A stretch of DNA of 64,000 bases from Magnimaribacter mokuoloeensis (GTDB taxonomy: Bacteria > Pseudomonadota > Gammaproteobacteria > Magnimaribacterales > Magnimaribacteraceae): positions 1,302,001 to 1,366,000 of the forward strand of contig CP151794.1 of assembly GCA_041860225.1 (NCBI GenBank), read 5' to 3'. Under the pieces are notes generated by a model, which was not told the DNA's origin, did no database searches, and worked only from the letters and a program-made list of their open reading frames with translations. The position numbers and the translations under genes were made by a program. This document shows positions 24,056 through 32,691 of the stretch, one piece after another (position 1 is the stretch's first letter; every line of letters begins with the position of its first letter).

Positions 24056-25420
24056 ATGAAACTGTTTAATTTTATTTCTTTGTTAATTATTTCTATGTTA
24101 TCAACTGCATCTTTTTCCGAAGATCACAACAATCAGGTAATTGTTGTCGGAGCCGGAATAGCCGGCCTGGGAGCGGCGAAAGAACTTCATGACTCAGGCT
24201 ATGAAGTAACTATTCTCGAAGCAAGTGAACGAATCGGAGGAAGAATTTACACTGACAGGTCCCTAGGATTTCCTGTAGAGAGAGGCGCAAATTGGATTCA
24301 TAGTAACAAATTAGATAGTAACCGCTTAATGGGATTGAAGGATCAGTTAAACATAGAAACGCACATAACACCATTGAGCCCTACAGCCTTTCAACTATTT
24401 AATAAAGATGGCGATTCAGTAAGCCTGACTGAAGAAGAGTTTAATAAAATTGATACAAGAATAGCCTTGGCCGCTTATGCCGCGTCTTTTTTTCGACCTT
24501 CGAGTACTTTAAAAGATGTTATAGATTCCTTGAGGAATTTCGGCTTACTATCCTTTGCCCCAAATGTTGTCTTGCAAGCCTATCTTCAAAACATTGAGCT
24601 TAGTGCCGCAGAGGACATTGAAAAATTACCTATAGGTGCTCTTATAGCTGAAGCGGAGTACATGGAGGCCGCCGGAGAGGATGAAGAAGTTTTTGGAGGT
24701 TTTGATCAATTTACAAACTATCTATCCCAGGACTTAGATATAAAGCTTAATAATCCAGTAACAAAGATAGATTACTCTTCTGACAGAGTTAACGTTTATG
24801 TAAAAAATATCAAATATTCAGCTGATGCCGTTATTGTCACTGTTCCCCTGGGAGTATTGCAAAAAGGCTTGATTAAATTTCAGCCGGAACTTACGCAGTC
24901 CAAGCAGGAGGCTATTCATGGCATAAATTGGGGAAATGTTAATAAAGTCATATTTCAATTTCCGTACAATTTTTGGGGTGAATCAGATAATATTTTTATT
25001 GAAAGAGAAGATCGCCATGCTTTTACCACCTGGCTTAGTAATGAGGTTATATCTGGAAAACCTATTCTTTATTCGTTTTATTCAGGAGATTTTTCAAGGG
25101 CAATGGAAGATAAAACCGATGAATTTATCATTAAAAAAGCAATGAATTCTCTTCGTTCTGCTTATGGTAAAGAAATACCTGACCCTGAAAACTATCTCAT
25201 AACGAGGTGGGGTAAAGAGCCTTATATCCTCGGATCTTATTCAAGTGCAGGACATAATCAAGACGATGAGAAATTAAGAACAGAGCTAGGAAGCCCAATT
25301 GCTAGTAAAGTTTTTTTTGCTGGGGAGGCTACAAGTCTTAATGAGTATGGCTTTGCCCATGCAGCTTTATATACAGGACTTCGTGAAGCTGAGAAATTGA
25401 AAACCCTTCTTCCACAGTAA
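24056..25420 (+). CDS. Exported FAD-dependent amine oxidase
   Basis: A 454-residue flavin amine oxidase of the polyamine oxidase/LSD1 type. A signal peptide (MKLFNFISLLIISMLSTASFS) precedes the dinucleotide-binding motif VVGAGIAGLGAAKEL and the GG motif ERIGGRIYTD; the C-terminal FAD motif FFAGEATSLNEYGFAHAALYTG is present. The ATG at 24056, with GGGAGG upstream, is preferred to the TTG at 24011. Such enzymes oxidise amines to aldehydes with release of ammonia and peroxide. A periplasmic site is inferred from the signal peptide. Likely regulated by the divergent TetR protein. Confidence 0.87.
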   Translation: MKLFNFISLLIISMLSTASFSEDHNNQVIVVGAGIAGLGAAKELHDSGYEVTILEASERIGGRIYTDRSLGFPVERGANWIHSNKLDSNRLMGLKDQLNIETHITPLSPTAFQLFNKDGDSVSLTEEEFNKIDTRIALAAYAASFFRPSSTLKDVIDSLRNFGLLSFAPNVVLQAYLQNIELSAAEDIEKLPIGALIAEAEYMEAAGEDEEVFGGFDQFTNYLSQDLDIKLNNPVTKIDYSSDRVNVYVKNIKYSADAVIVTVPLGVLQKGLIKFQPELTQSKQEAIHGINWGNVNKVIFQFPYNFWGESDNIFIEREDRHAFTTWLSNEVISGKPILYSFYSGDFSRAMEDKTDEFIIKKAMNSLRSAYGKEIPDPENYLITRWGKEPYILGSYSSAGHNQDDEKLRTELGSPIASKVFFAGEATSLNEYGFAHAALYTGLREAEKLKTLLPQ

Positions 25421-25498
25421 AAGTATTTGACTTAACCCTTAGCAATAATTTGAATTATTAAATTTAATAATTTAAAGTGCTACGCCCCGATAGAAAAA

Positions 25499-25897
25499 AT
25501 GAGAACTACGCAGGAATATACGGACAAGACAGCTATTAGCCTTTCGCTGATTTGCGTTGCTCATTGCTTGTTCATGCCCTCTTTCCTTGTTCTGCTTTCA
25601 AGTTATATTTCTTTTTCTTATGACAATGAGCTTGTTCACTACTTAGTTTTGGCTATGGCTATTCCCCTCAGCCTATATGCGCTTATAGCAGGAGTGAGAA
25701 ATCATAAAACTTATAGTTACTTTCTTCTCGGACTCTTTGGCCTTCTTTGCCTTATTTTTGCTATTTCTTTGGGGGTGCAGTTTTGGGGAGAATTAGGAGA
25801 AAAGTCCTTCACCTCAATTGGAGCCTTGCTTGTTGCCTTTTCTCATTTCAAGAATTACAGACTCTGTAGACAGACAGACTGTGATACGTGTCATTAA
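25499..25897 (+). CDS. MerC-domain membrane protein
   Basis: A 132-residue protein with four hydrophobic helices. The conserved MerC pattern SLICVAHCLFMP (Cys-x2-His-Cys) is in helix 1, and SHFKNYRLCRQTDCDTCH is at the C-terminus with further cysteines and histidines. MerC proteins bind or move mercuric and perhaps other soft metal ions. No merR, merA or merP is nearby, so a mercury role is not supported by context. Confidence 0.75.
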   Translation: MRTTQEYTDKTAISLSLICVAHCLFMPSFLVLLSSYISFSYDNELVHYLVLAMAIPLSLYALIAGVRNHKTYSYFLLGLFGLLCLIFAISLGVQFWGELGEKSFTSIGALLVAFSHFKNYRLCRQTDCDTCH

Positions 25898-25925
25898 ATT
25901 CTTTTAACCTAGTCTCGTAGGTCAG

Positions 25926-26315
25926 ATGACTAAAATTTTGACAACTATTTGCCTTATATCTGGAGGCATCATGCCAATTCTAGTAGATGTTAGTACCTCT
26001 CATTTACTCAACCCTGACTGGGATTCACATGCTCGAGTTCATGAGGCCTGGCGACTTTCAACTAACTTTTTAGTTTTTTGTGTAGGATTCTATTTATTGT
26101 GGAAAAGGAATAGCGAAATGCTGGCAGGCGTGTTGAGCCTTTGCATTCATTTTGGTTTTGTTATTGGGGCTCTATTAATGCCTTTATATGGTGGGCAACC
26201 CGTAGGAGAGGGGATAATCGAACCCGAAGTTTTAAAGGTTCCGCTAAATATATTGTTCTTTGGCTTTATGTTCTTTATTCAAAGCACAGCTATTGTGTTC
26301 TTGTTAAAAAAATAA
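25926..26315 (+). CDS. Membrane protein with HLxNPxWxxHARxHxxW motif
   Basis: A 129-residue protein with four predicted membrane helices. Its N-terminal motif STSHLLNPDWDSHARVHEAWRL is rich in His and Trp and resembles proteins grouped as DUF6640; that assignment is from memory and uncertain. Function unknown. It follows the MerC-like gene by 28 bases on the same strand and is convergent with the DUF885 gene. Confidence 0.6.
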   Translation: MTKILTTICLISGGIMPILVDVSTSHLLNPDWDSHARVHEAWRLSTNFLVFCVGFYLLWKRNSEMLAGVLSLCIHFGFVIGALLMPLYGGQPVGEGIIEPEVLKVPLNILFFGFMFFIQSTAIVFLLKK

Positions 26316-26349
26316 AGCGCTTCCCAAGGAGCACAAAAATAATCGGCCA

Positions 26350-28176
26350 TCAGCTTCTCGTTTCAGCTTCAATCCATTCGTCAACCAAATCCTCAAGTAC
26401 AAACAACGGAACAATACCCTGATTCAAGACCAAGGAATGAAATTCTTTTAGATCAAATTTGTTTTCCATTTTATTTTTTGCTCTATCCCTCAATTCCAAG
26501 ATCTTAAGCATTCCCATTTTGTAGCTGGTTGCTTGAGCGGGCCAGACAATATATCTTTCTATCTCAACCCTTACTTCTGTATCTGACATACCGGTTGTTT
26601 TCTTCATATAATCCATGGCCTTTTCTCTGGTCCACTTCTTATGATGTAAGCCTGTATCGACAACCAACCTATTGGCTCTGAACATTTCACTCTGAAGCAC
26701 CCCCAATTCATCATAGAGATCTTTCGTCATTCCCACTTCAACTGCAAGTTGTTCCGAGTATAGGGCCCAACCCTCCGTGAATGCGGAAGTTCTATAACCA
26801 AGCCTGCGGTATAAGGTCAAATCTTCATTTTCTAGGTTCAAAGCTATTTGAAAGTGATGCCCAGGTACAGCTTCGTGAAATGTGAGTGTTCTCATACCAA
26901 ATTTTGGAGTTTGTTTTATGTCATAGAGGTTTGCATAAAATACACCAGGTCGAGACCCGTCTAAACTTGGTGATTGATAGTATCCTCCCGCAGCGGTTTT
27001 TTCAGAGTATTCAGGCACAGCCCTCACTTCGACAGGGCTCTTTGGAAATTCGTTAAAGTATGGTCTGACATCTTCTTCGGCCTCTTTAACCATTTTGTTA
27101 TAGTCTCTAATTACAATCTCTTTTCTGTCTGGGGTATCTGCATATAAAAAATTTGGATCTTCATTTAGATCATTCATCATCTCGCCTATTGGTTTGTTTA
27201 CTTCATACCCAAGCTCTATGAATATATCCCTCATTCTATTTTCAATTCTAGCGACCTCTGCCAACCCAATTTGATGAATCTCCTCGGCGCTATAATCAGT
27301 AGTTGTATAAGATTTGAGTCTTAATGCATAAAAGTCATCCCCATCAGGTAGTGACCAAACACCATGATATTCATTGGCATTCTCATAGTTATCTTGCATA
27401 TAACCCAAAATTAATTCAAAGCCCGGCCTCACCTCTGAATCAATGGTTTTGCCAAGCTCAATTAAAAGTTCATTTCTTTTCTCTTCTGAAATACTAATCT
27501 CACTTATTTTTTTTGAGAATACTTGCACCAAAGGATTTTCGGAATTTTCATATCCAATCATTTCTTTAAGTTGACGAATCACATGATCAAAGACAAATTT
27601 GGGAGCGAATATTCCTAATTTTTTTTGCTCCTCCAGCCAAACCAGGCTTGCCTTAAGAGAATCATCAAACATTTTTACTCTTTCAATATAATCTTCTGCT
27701 TCACTTGCACTTCTCACAGGATGCGTATCTGTCATGAATTCAACTAGATTTAAGTGATTGCCACTTATCTGGTTAAAGGGGTAGCTGTGGTACCTAAACC
27801 TTTCAAATCTTTCAATGTCTATTTCGGTATCAAATACTGCTATTTGGTGGGTAATTTGTTGATTTTTACTTAGCTCATCAATCTCATAACGCTTGAGAGT
27901 ATCAAGTCTCTGCAGATTTTCTAGATACTCTTCTTTACCTTTTTCTAGGCTTGAGACTGTAAGCTTATGGTTATGATTGAATATCAGGTTATAGTCATCG
28001 AATATACCCAGATAGGTCATAGATTCTGGAGAATCTAATATCCCAACAATCAATTCTTTAGCAAGAAAGTGATCAAGTGAATAAGGCTTTTTTGAGAAAA
28101 GGTTTAAAAGGTACAATGAAGAAATCACCGATAGAAACAAAACCGAGTATCCTAAATATTTTAAAGTTCTTTGCAT
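26350..28176 (-). CDS. DUF885 family membrane-anchored or exported protein
   Basis: A 608-residue DUF885 protein. The diagnostic HEAVPGHHFQ near residues 431-440 resembles a zinc-peptidase HExxH-like motif, and GWALYSEQLAVEVG follows. An N-terminal hydrophobic segment (about 5-25) suggests an anchor or signal peptide. I chose the ATG at 28176 (MQRTLKYLGYSVLF), preceded by GGGGAT, over the start six codons upstream. Members of the family are probably metallopeptidases, but the substrate is not established. Confidence 0.85.
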   Translation of the reverse strand: MQRTLKYLGYSVLFLSVISSLYLLNLFSKKPYSLDHFLAKELIVGILDSPESMTYLGIFDDYNLIFNHNHKLTVSSLEKGKEEYLENLQRLDTLKRYEIDELSKNQQITHQIAVFDTEIDIERFERFRYHSYPFNQISGNHLNLVEFMTDTHPVRSASEAEDYIERVKMFDDSLKASLVWLEEQKKLGIFAPKFVFDHVIRQLKEMIGYENSENPLVQVFSKKISEISISEEKRNELLIELGKTIDSEVRPGFELILGYMQDNYENANEYHGVWSLPDGDDFYALRLKSYTTTDYSAEEIHQIGLAEVARIENRMRDIFIELGYEVNKPIGEMMNDLNEDPNFLYADTPDRKEIVIRDYNKMVKEAEEDVRPYFNEFPKSPVEVRAVPEYSEKTAAGGYYQSPSLDGSRPGVFYANLYDIKQTPKFGMRTLTFHEAVPGHHFQIALNLENEDLTLYRRLGYRTSAFTEGWALYSEQLAVEVGMTKDLYDELGVLQSEMFRANRLVVDTGLHHKKWTREKAMDYMKKTTGMSDTEVRVEIERYIVWPAQATSYKMGMLKILELRDRAKNKMENKFDLKEFHSLVLNQGIVPLFVLEDLVDEWIEAETRS

Positions 28177-28392
28177 TTTTATCCCCAACAGCAAGTTTAA
28201 ATCAGGACCAAGCTTGGTTGTTGTTCATCCATTGATTACAGCAGCTTAAGTTAACCTATAACTTTATTATAGAATGAAAGAGTTCTTTAATAATATAGCC
28301 AATGTATCTATCTTTGGCTTCCAGTAGCCGCCACTGTATTGTCTTTTATTGGCGTACTGTTTCATACTTAGGTTTATAACTTACTTATTGAA
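28177..28392. other. Divergent intergenic region without a gene
   Basis: About 216 bases separate the divergent DUF885 and methyltransferase genes. I see AT-rich promoter-like stretches (for example TTTATTATAG near 28263-28272) but no clear -35/-10 pair, tRNA or conserved ORF; the longest plus-strand frame from an ATG is only about 17 codons. Confidence 0.4.
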
Positions 28393-29043
28393 GTGTCTAA
28401 AAATTTATTTCATGTTAATTGTCCAGTTTGCTTGGGTTCTGAGATCAGCTCGATAGGTAATTTAGATGGTAAAGAATATTTTAATTGCGTATCTTGCCGA
28501 GCTTTGTTTGTAAGTTCTACAGAACATCTGCCCCATAAAGAAGAGCGAGAAAGATATTCTCAGCACAACAATAATATCTACGACTCTAATTACCGTAAAT
28601 TTTTGTCAACCTTATACGCTCCCATTACTGATAAGCTAAAACTAGATGCTAAAGGGCTAGATTATGGGTGCGGGCCCGGCCCGGCATTAGCAGAAATGTT
28701 TAAAGAAGATGGTTACATCATTGACCTCTATGACCCATATTTTTTCCCCGACGTGTCTTGTTTAAATAAAAAGTATGACTTTATAACTTGCACTGAAACA
28801 GTTGAACATTTTTATAGCCCTAATAAAGAATTTCACAAACTTAACTCTCTCTTAGAGGTTGGAGGCTGGCTTGGAATCATGACTAATTTTTATGATAACT
28901 CTATTAACTTTAACGACTGGTATTACAGAAAAGACCCGACTCACGTAGTCTTTTATACAGAGGAAACCTTTAAGTTTATTGCATCAATGATGTCATGGAG
29001 AATCGAAATACCGACTAAAAATGTTGTTTTGTTTAAAAAATAA
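28393..29043 (+). CDS. Zinc-ribbon class I SAM methyltransferase
   Basis: A 216-residue protein starting with GTG. An N-terminal zinc ribbon (CPVC at 10-13, CVSC at 32-35) is followed by a Methyltransf_23-type domain with SAM motif GLDYGCGPGPALAEMF and the motif TCTETVEHFYSPNKEF. This architecture is common in enzymes modifying sugars or small metabolites. The substrate cannot be told from context. Confidence 0.8.
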   Translation: MSKNLFHVNCPVCLGSEISSIGNLDGKEYFNCVSCRALFVSSTEHLPHKEERERYSQHNNNIYDSNYRKFLSTLYAPITDKLKLDAKGLDYGCGPGPALAEMFKEDGYIIDLYDPYFFPDVSCLNKKYDFITCTETVEHFYSPNKEFHKLNSLLEVGGWLGIMTNFYDNSINFNDWYYRKDPTHVVFYTEETFKFIASMMSWRIEIPTKNVVLFKK

Positions 29044-29086
29044 TTATGTTTGAATCTGTTTGTAAACAAAATAAAGGAGAGGAAAA

Positions 29087-29479
29087 ATGTATAGTCACAT
29101 AATGGTTGGAGCGAATGATATTGAGGAGTCTAAAAAATTCTACGACAGCACTTTCGCTGTTTTAGGTGCAGAGCCGGGAGTCCTTTCTGTGAACCCTACA
29201 GGACACAAAAGATATATGTATTTCTTAGATGGAAACGTGTTTCTTATATCCGAACCAATAGATGATCAAGTAGCCACACATGGCAATGGCAGCACGATTG
29301 GATTTGCTGTTAAGAGTCCAGAACAGGGAGATGAATGGCATGAAGCTGGAATCAATAATGGAGGAACTACTTGCGAAGACCCTCCTGGAATGAGAGAAGG
29401 CATGGGCATGAAATTATATCTAGCATACCTAAGAGATCCATCAGGAAACAAACTTTGTGGAATTCTCAACCTAAGCTAG
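29087..29479 (+). CDS. Glyoxalase/VOC superfamily protein
   Basis: A 130-residue single-domain VOC protein (MYSHIMVGANDIEESKKFYDSTFAVLG...), with paired beta-alpha-beta-beta-beta modules and the end YLRDPSGNKLCGI containing the usual acidic-metal-ligand region. It follows a strong AAAGGAGAGG ribosome-binding site and precedes a hydrolase by four bases and an SDR by 17 bases, so these three probably act together on an unidentified compound. Confidence 0.82.
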   Translation: MYSHIMVGANDIEESKKFYDSTFAVLGAEPGVLSVNPTGHKRYMYFLDGNVFLISEPIDDQVATHGNGSTIGFAVKSPEQGDEWHEAGINNGGTTCEDPPGMREGMGMKLYLAYLRDPSGNKLCGILNLS

Positions 29480-29483
29480 ATTC

Positions 29484-30215
29484 ATGGAATTAGAGCTTGA
29501 TCATGCCAAGCTAAATTTCGTTACAAAAGGTAATCAGAACAATCCGCCTCTCGTGCTTTGGCATGGGGCGGGTTGTACTTTGAAGATGTGGGATCTTGTA
29601 ACCAAAGAGTTGCAGAAATCCTTCTACACAATTGCTTTTGATATTAGAGGGGCAGGTAAGAGTATTAATTTAACTCAAGACAATGAATCTTATACCTTTG
29701 AAAGATATTCAAAGGACCTAAACAAAATACTAGAATTTTTAGACGTAGAGCGCTTTCATATATGGAGCATGGCTTGGGGCACTAGGGCTGCAATTGCCTA
29801 TTCTTCGCTGCATACTGATAGAGTCATATCTGCTGTTTTTAGCGATGCAAGTATAGGAAAAGCAGATGTAGAAGCCCAAAAAGCAGGACTAAAAGATGCG
29901 CAAGCTTTGCAAGAAAAGAGTGGCATAAAGAGATATGTAATGCCAAAAGGTTGGAATGAGCATTTGAACACAGAAAGCGCAAGACTATCTCTAGGAGCGG
30001 CCTCTAAATTTGATTTAAATAAGGCATTTGCAAAACTATCTTTCCCTTTCCTAATTATGACAGGAGATCACGACCCCAACTTAAGTTCGAGCAAAGATAT
30101 GTTAAATAAATCCGATACGGGGGAGCTTAGGGTTTTGAAAAATGTAGGCCACGGATCTGTTTTACAAAGACCAGATCTTACTGTAAAAAACTTCTTAGAT
30201 TGGCACAGTAAATAA
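29484..30215 (+). CDS. Alpha/beta hydrolase
   Basis: A 243-residue alpha/beta hydrolase. The HGAGCTLKMWD oxyanion loop and FDIRGAGKS match the family. The nucleophile-elbow region reads WSMAWGTRAA, so Ser falls outside the classical GxSxG pattern (here S-M-A-W-G). The acid GDHDPN and terminal GHGSVLQRPD His are present. The nucleophile position therefore deserves checking. Middle gene of the VOC-hydrolase-SDR operon. Confidence 0.8.
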   Translation: MELELDHAKLNFVTKGNQNNPPLVLWHGAGCTLKMWDLVTKELQKSFYTIAFDIRGAGKSINLTQDNESYTFERYSKDLNKILEFLDVERFHIWSMAWGTRAAIAYSSLHTDRVISAVFSDASIGKADVEAQKAGLKDAQALQEKSGIKRYVMPKGWNEHLNTESARLSLGAASKFDLNKAFAKLSFPFLIMTGDHDPNLSSSKDMLNKSDTGELRVLKNVGHGSVLQRPDLTVKNFLDWHSK

Positions 30216-30228
30216 TGGTGCCATAGAT

Positions 30229-30939
30229 ATGCTCAAGGATAAGACTATTTTAATTACTGGCGCAGCTAGCGGATTAGGCAAGGCTTGGTCAAAAAAATTC
30301 TCTGATGAAGGGGCAATAGTTTTTGCGTGTGACATCAACGAAGAGGGTCTAACTGAATTAAGAGGTCATGCAATTCATACTCAAGTAAAAGATGTTTCTA
30401 AACCTGAACATGTCCAAGACTTTATTAAGTCAGCTCACACCAAAACTGGCCGAGTTGATGTCTTGTTCAATAATGCCGGAATGGGTTTTGGATATAAAGT
30501 TGATAGTTTTCCAGATGGTTCATTTGAACATCATGTGGCGGTACATTTATTTGGGACGGTCTATGGAATGCGATATGCACTTCCTTTAATGCAACAACAA
30601 GGATACGGCAGAATTATAAATACCATATCCAGGAATGCTGAAACCAATGCAGAAAGAACTTCTGCTTACGCAGCGGCTAAAGCCGGGATATGGTCCGCAA
30701 CTAGAGTTGCAGCTAAAGAAAACTGTGACCATGACATCTTGATTAATATGATCATACCAGGTCCAACTAATACAAGTATTTGGGGCAAGGATATGCCTCA
30801 TCTTCAGAGTCCTGAAGACACTTATCCTACAGCTAGATTACTGGCTAGTTTCGAAGAAGGCGGACCTACCGGCAAGGTTTATTGGAACGAGAAAGAATAT
30901 CCAATGTTTAATGAAGAAAATTCAATCCTCAAGGGATAA
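30229..30939 (+). CDS. Short-chain dehydrogenase/reductase
   Basis: A 236-residue classical SDR: cofactor motif TGAASGLGKAW near 10-20, an acidic residue after beta-2 (CDINE) suggesting NAD preference, NNAGMG, a catalytic Ser in NTISRNAE, and YAAAK. It catalyses oxidation or reduction of an alcohol/carbonyl; the substrate is unknown. Last gene of the three-gene operon, followed immediately by a strong hairpin terminator. Confidence 0.87.
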   Translation: MLKDKTILITGAASGLGKAWSKKFSDEGAIVFACDINEEGLTELRGHAIHTQVKDVSKPEHVQDFIKSAHTKTGRVDVLFNNAGMGFGYKVDSFPDGSFEHHVAVHLFGTVYGMRYALPLMQQQGYGRIINTISRNAETNAERTSAYAAAKAGIWSATRVAAKENCDHDILINMIIPGPTNTSIWGKDMPHLQSPEDTYPTARLLASFEEGGPTGKVYWNEKEYPMFNEENSILKG

Positions 30940-30963
30940 ACGGTCGGCATGAGCCGACCGTTT
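30938..30963. terminator. Strong intrinsic terminator after the SDR gene
   Basis: A perfect 11-base inverted repeat, AAACGGTCGGC / GCCGACCGTTT with loop ATGA. The GC-rich stem stands out in this AT-rich region. It begins at the SDR stop codon and lies between convergent genes, so it may act in both directions. Confidence 0.8.
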
Positions 30964-30971
30964 AAACAAAC

Positions 30972-31418
30972 TTAATTTACTTCAAATACTTCAAATTTTA
31001 GAGTACCAGCAAAAAGGTCAACTTTACCTTGAGCATGATTTATGACCCCATTATTGAGAGTGTCGAAAGAATACATCGTGACTATTGTGCCGTTTCTAGT
31101 CCACGAGCCCTGAAGAGAAGCATATTGTAATTCCCCATCTTGATTGATAGTTCTTGCTTGTCCTGTAAATTCTCCAGACATTCCATCATCACCACTCACG
31201 GTGAAATTATGAGTTAAATAGACTTTGCCGTAGCCTTCTCCTACTACTCCTTCAGACGTTATTGTGCTCTTGCCTTCACCAGCAGTCCAAGAGGTCATCT
31301 TAAAGTTAGCCGGGAAGCTTTCTCCACTAACATCGAAAGTGAATGCATTGTGAGATATCAAAGCAAAAAGGGAAGCAAGCGCTCCAATTGCAATCTTATT
31401 TTTTATAATTTTTAACAT
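30972..31418 (-). CDS. Small secreted protein, paralogue of the gene at 32214
   Basis: A 148-residue exported protein: signal peptide MLKIIKNKIAIGALASLFALISHNAFT and a beta-rich mature part. I chose the ATG at 31418 (AAAGGA upstream) instead of the frame's earlier start. It shares with the protein at 32214 the ordered elements GESF, GYGKVYLTHNFTV, a G-F-G segment, QG-W-RNGTI, and S-D-x-x-x-NG. Both are probably one uncharacterised secreted beta-sandwich family. No catalytic motif or lipobox is visible. Confidence 0.75.
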   Translation of the reverse strand: MLKIIKNKIAIGALASLFALISHNAFTFDVSGESFPANFKMTSWTAGEGKSTITSEGVVGEGYGKVYLTHNFTVSGDDGMSGEFTGQARTINQDGELQYASLQGSWTRNGTIVTMYSFDTLNNGVINHAQGKVDLFAGTLKFEVFEVN

Positions 31419-31500
31419 AATATTATCCTTTAGATTTAATAAGTTAGTTAACTCTAACTCGCACATACTTTAATCGGTCTATAATTATAAACAACAAAAA

Positions 31501-31522
31501 AAATAGGCCCTGAGGCCTATTT
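31501..31522. terminator. Hairpin terminator downstream of the 31542 gene
   Basis: A perfect 9-base inverted repeat AAATAGGCC / GGCCTATTT with loop CTGA. It is flanked by an A-run on the left and a T-run on the right, so it can form a U-tailed hairpin on either strand. It most likely ends the minus-strand gene at 31542-32150. Confidence 0.7.
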
Positions 31523-31541
31523 TTTATTTATGTTTTAATGG

Positions 31542-32150
31542 CTATTTTGGCTCTGCACTGGGCTGATAATCATAATAACCGTCTGTAGGTATCATCAAAT
31601 GAACATATGGTGAGCCCTTAAACATTACATATGGTGCACCTGTATTAAAATCAGTAGTTTGGGTATCTAAGCTTTTTGGGTCTTTAGGAAGTAACATTAA
31701 ATGTGGTCCAGACTCAATAAAGTGAATGGGGTTTGATCCTTCCCTGTCTCCTTCAGAATAGGCTCTAAAATTATCTACACCGGTATCGCCATGTAGCATC
31801 CATAACCATCCATCGCTTTCCATTTCAGGAATAGTATTGTTCATATAAGCATCTACCCAAGCAAGGGAAGCTGCATCTCCGCATGCAGGGTTTGCATCAT
31901 GAGGTGTATTGAAGCCTCCTTCTGGCATAGGATTAAATGCAACACAAACCCAACCATTTGTTCCCTCCCTTAGCACTTCACCGTTAGCACCTTTTACGGT
32001 AGCAAAATTTCCGATAAAGTCAGGAGCTGCAGTTGAATAGGCCCAAATTTGCCATTCAGCTGAATTATGAGCAACCTTTGGTTCGTCTGCTAAAGTTGAA
32101 TTGATCGCAAAGAGACTGACTACACAAATTGCTATATATTTTTTAAACAT
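31542..32150 (-). CDS. Exported protein of unknown function
   Basis: A 202-residue protein with signal peptide (MFKKYIAICVVSLFAINSTLA) and a mature part starting DEPKVAHNSAEW. The ATG at 32150 has GGAGAAGA upstream and gives a clean signal peptide. The mature protein is rich in Trp and has two cysteines (in GWVCVAF and NPACGDAAS), HGDTGVDNF and GPHLMLLPKDP segments, but I recognise no family. It sits between two secreted paralogues and is divergent from the one at 32214 across a 63-base gap. Confidence 0.7.
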   Translation of the reverse strand: MFKKYIAICVVSLFAINSTLADEPKVAHNSAEWQIWAYSTAAPDFIGNFATVKGANGEVLREGTNGWVCVAFNPMPEGGFNTPHDANPACGDAASLAWVDAYMNNTIPEMESDGWLWMLHGDTGVDNFRAYSEGDREGSNPIHFIESGPHLMLLPKDPKSLDTQTTDFNTGAPYVMFKGSPYVHLMIPTDGYYDYQPSAEPK

Positions 32151-32213
32151 TTCTTCTCCAATGATTATTTTGTTAAGGTCAGTATATCTTTTCATTTAAA
32201 AAAGGAGAATATT

Positions 32214-32636
32214 ATGAAATTTATTAAATATGGCTTAGCCATAATGCTGTCAGCATTTTTTTCCCTTTCTGTATTGTCACATGACCCTAAAGGAGAATCC
32301 TTTTCTTTATCAGGAAAAATTACGTCAGTTGAACTTACTGACGGCGGCGGAACTATAACTGTTTCTTCAGAGGCAGGTAGGTATGGAAAAGTTTTCTTAA
32401 CTTACAATGTAACTTTAAATCCGGCTTTGCCCGATCAAGGTTATTTCTCTGGAAGAGGCGTTGGATTTAACGATGGAGTTAGACAAGCAGGATCTAGGCA
32501 AGGAGTTTTCAGAAGAGAAGGAGCTATAATTAAGTTTTGGTCATTAGATGACGTAACAGATGGCAATATGAACTATTGCGAGACTGTAATGAATCTAGAA
32601 ACTGAAACTGTAGAGATGACCTTTTATCCGTTCTAA
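32214..32636 (+). CDS. Small secreted protein, paralogue of the gene at 30972
   Basis: A 140-residue exported protein after an AAAGGAG ribosome-binding site: signal peptide MKFIKYGLAIMLSAFFSLSVLS, then DPKGESFSLSG. The mature region parallels the 30972 product (GRYGKVFLTYNVTL, YFSGRGVGFNDG, RQGVFRREGAIIKFWSLDDVTDG). Function unknown. A hairpin terminator follows immediately. Confidence 0.75.
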   Translation: MKFIKYGLAIMLSAFFSLSVLSHDPKGESFSLSGKITSVELTDGGGTITVSSEAGRYGKVFLTYNVTLNPALPDQGYFSGRGVGFNDGVRQAGSRQGVFRREGAIIKFWSLDDVTDGNMNYCETVMNLETETVEMTFYPF

Positions 32637-32650
32637 GTTTTTTTAAAATG

Positions 32651-32675
32651 AAGCCCTCCTTATGGAGGGCTTTTT
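32651..32675 (+). terminator. Intrinsic terminator after the 32214 gene
   Basis: AAGCCCTCC / GGAGGGCTT with a TTAT loop (32651-32672) followed by TTTTT through 32675 is a textbook intrinsic terminator. It lies just upstream of the mannosyltransferase start, so that gene probably needs its own promoter or relies on readthrough. Confidence 0.85.
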
Positions 32676-32691
32676 GTGTAAGGTAAGTAAA

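Noticed and set aside
25499..25897. Mercury-resistance operon around the MerC-like gene
   Set aside because: No merR, merT, merP or merA is present; the gene stands beside unrelated membrane proteins.
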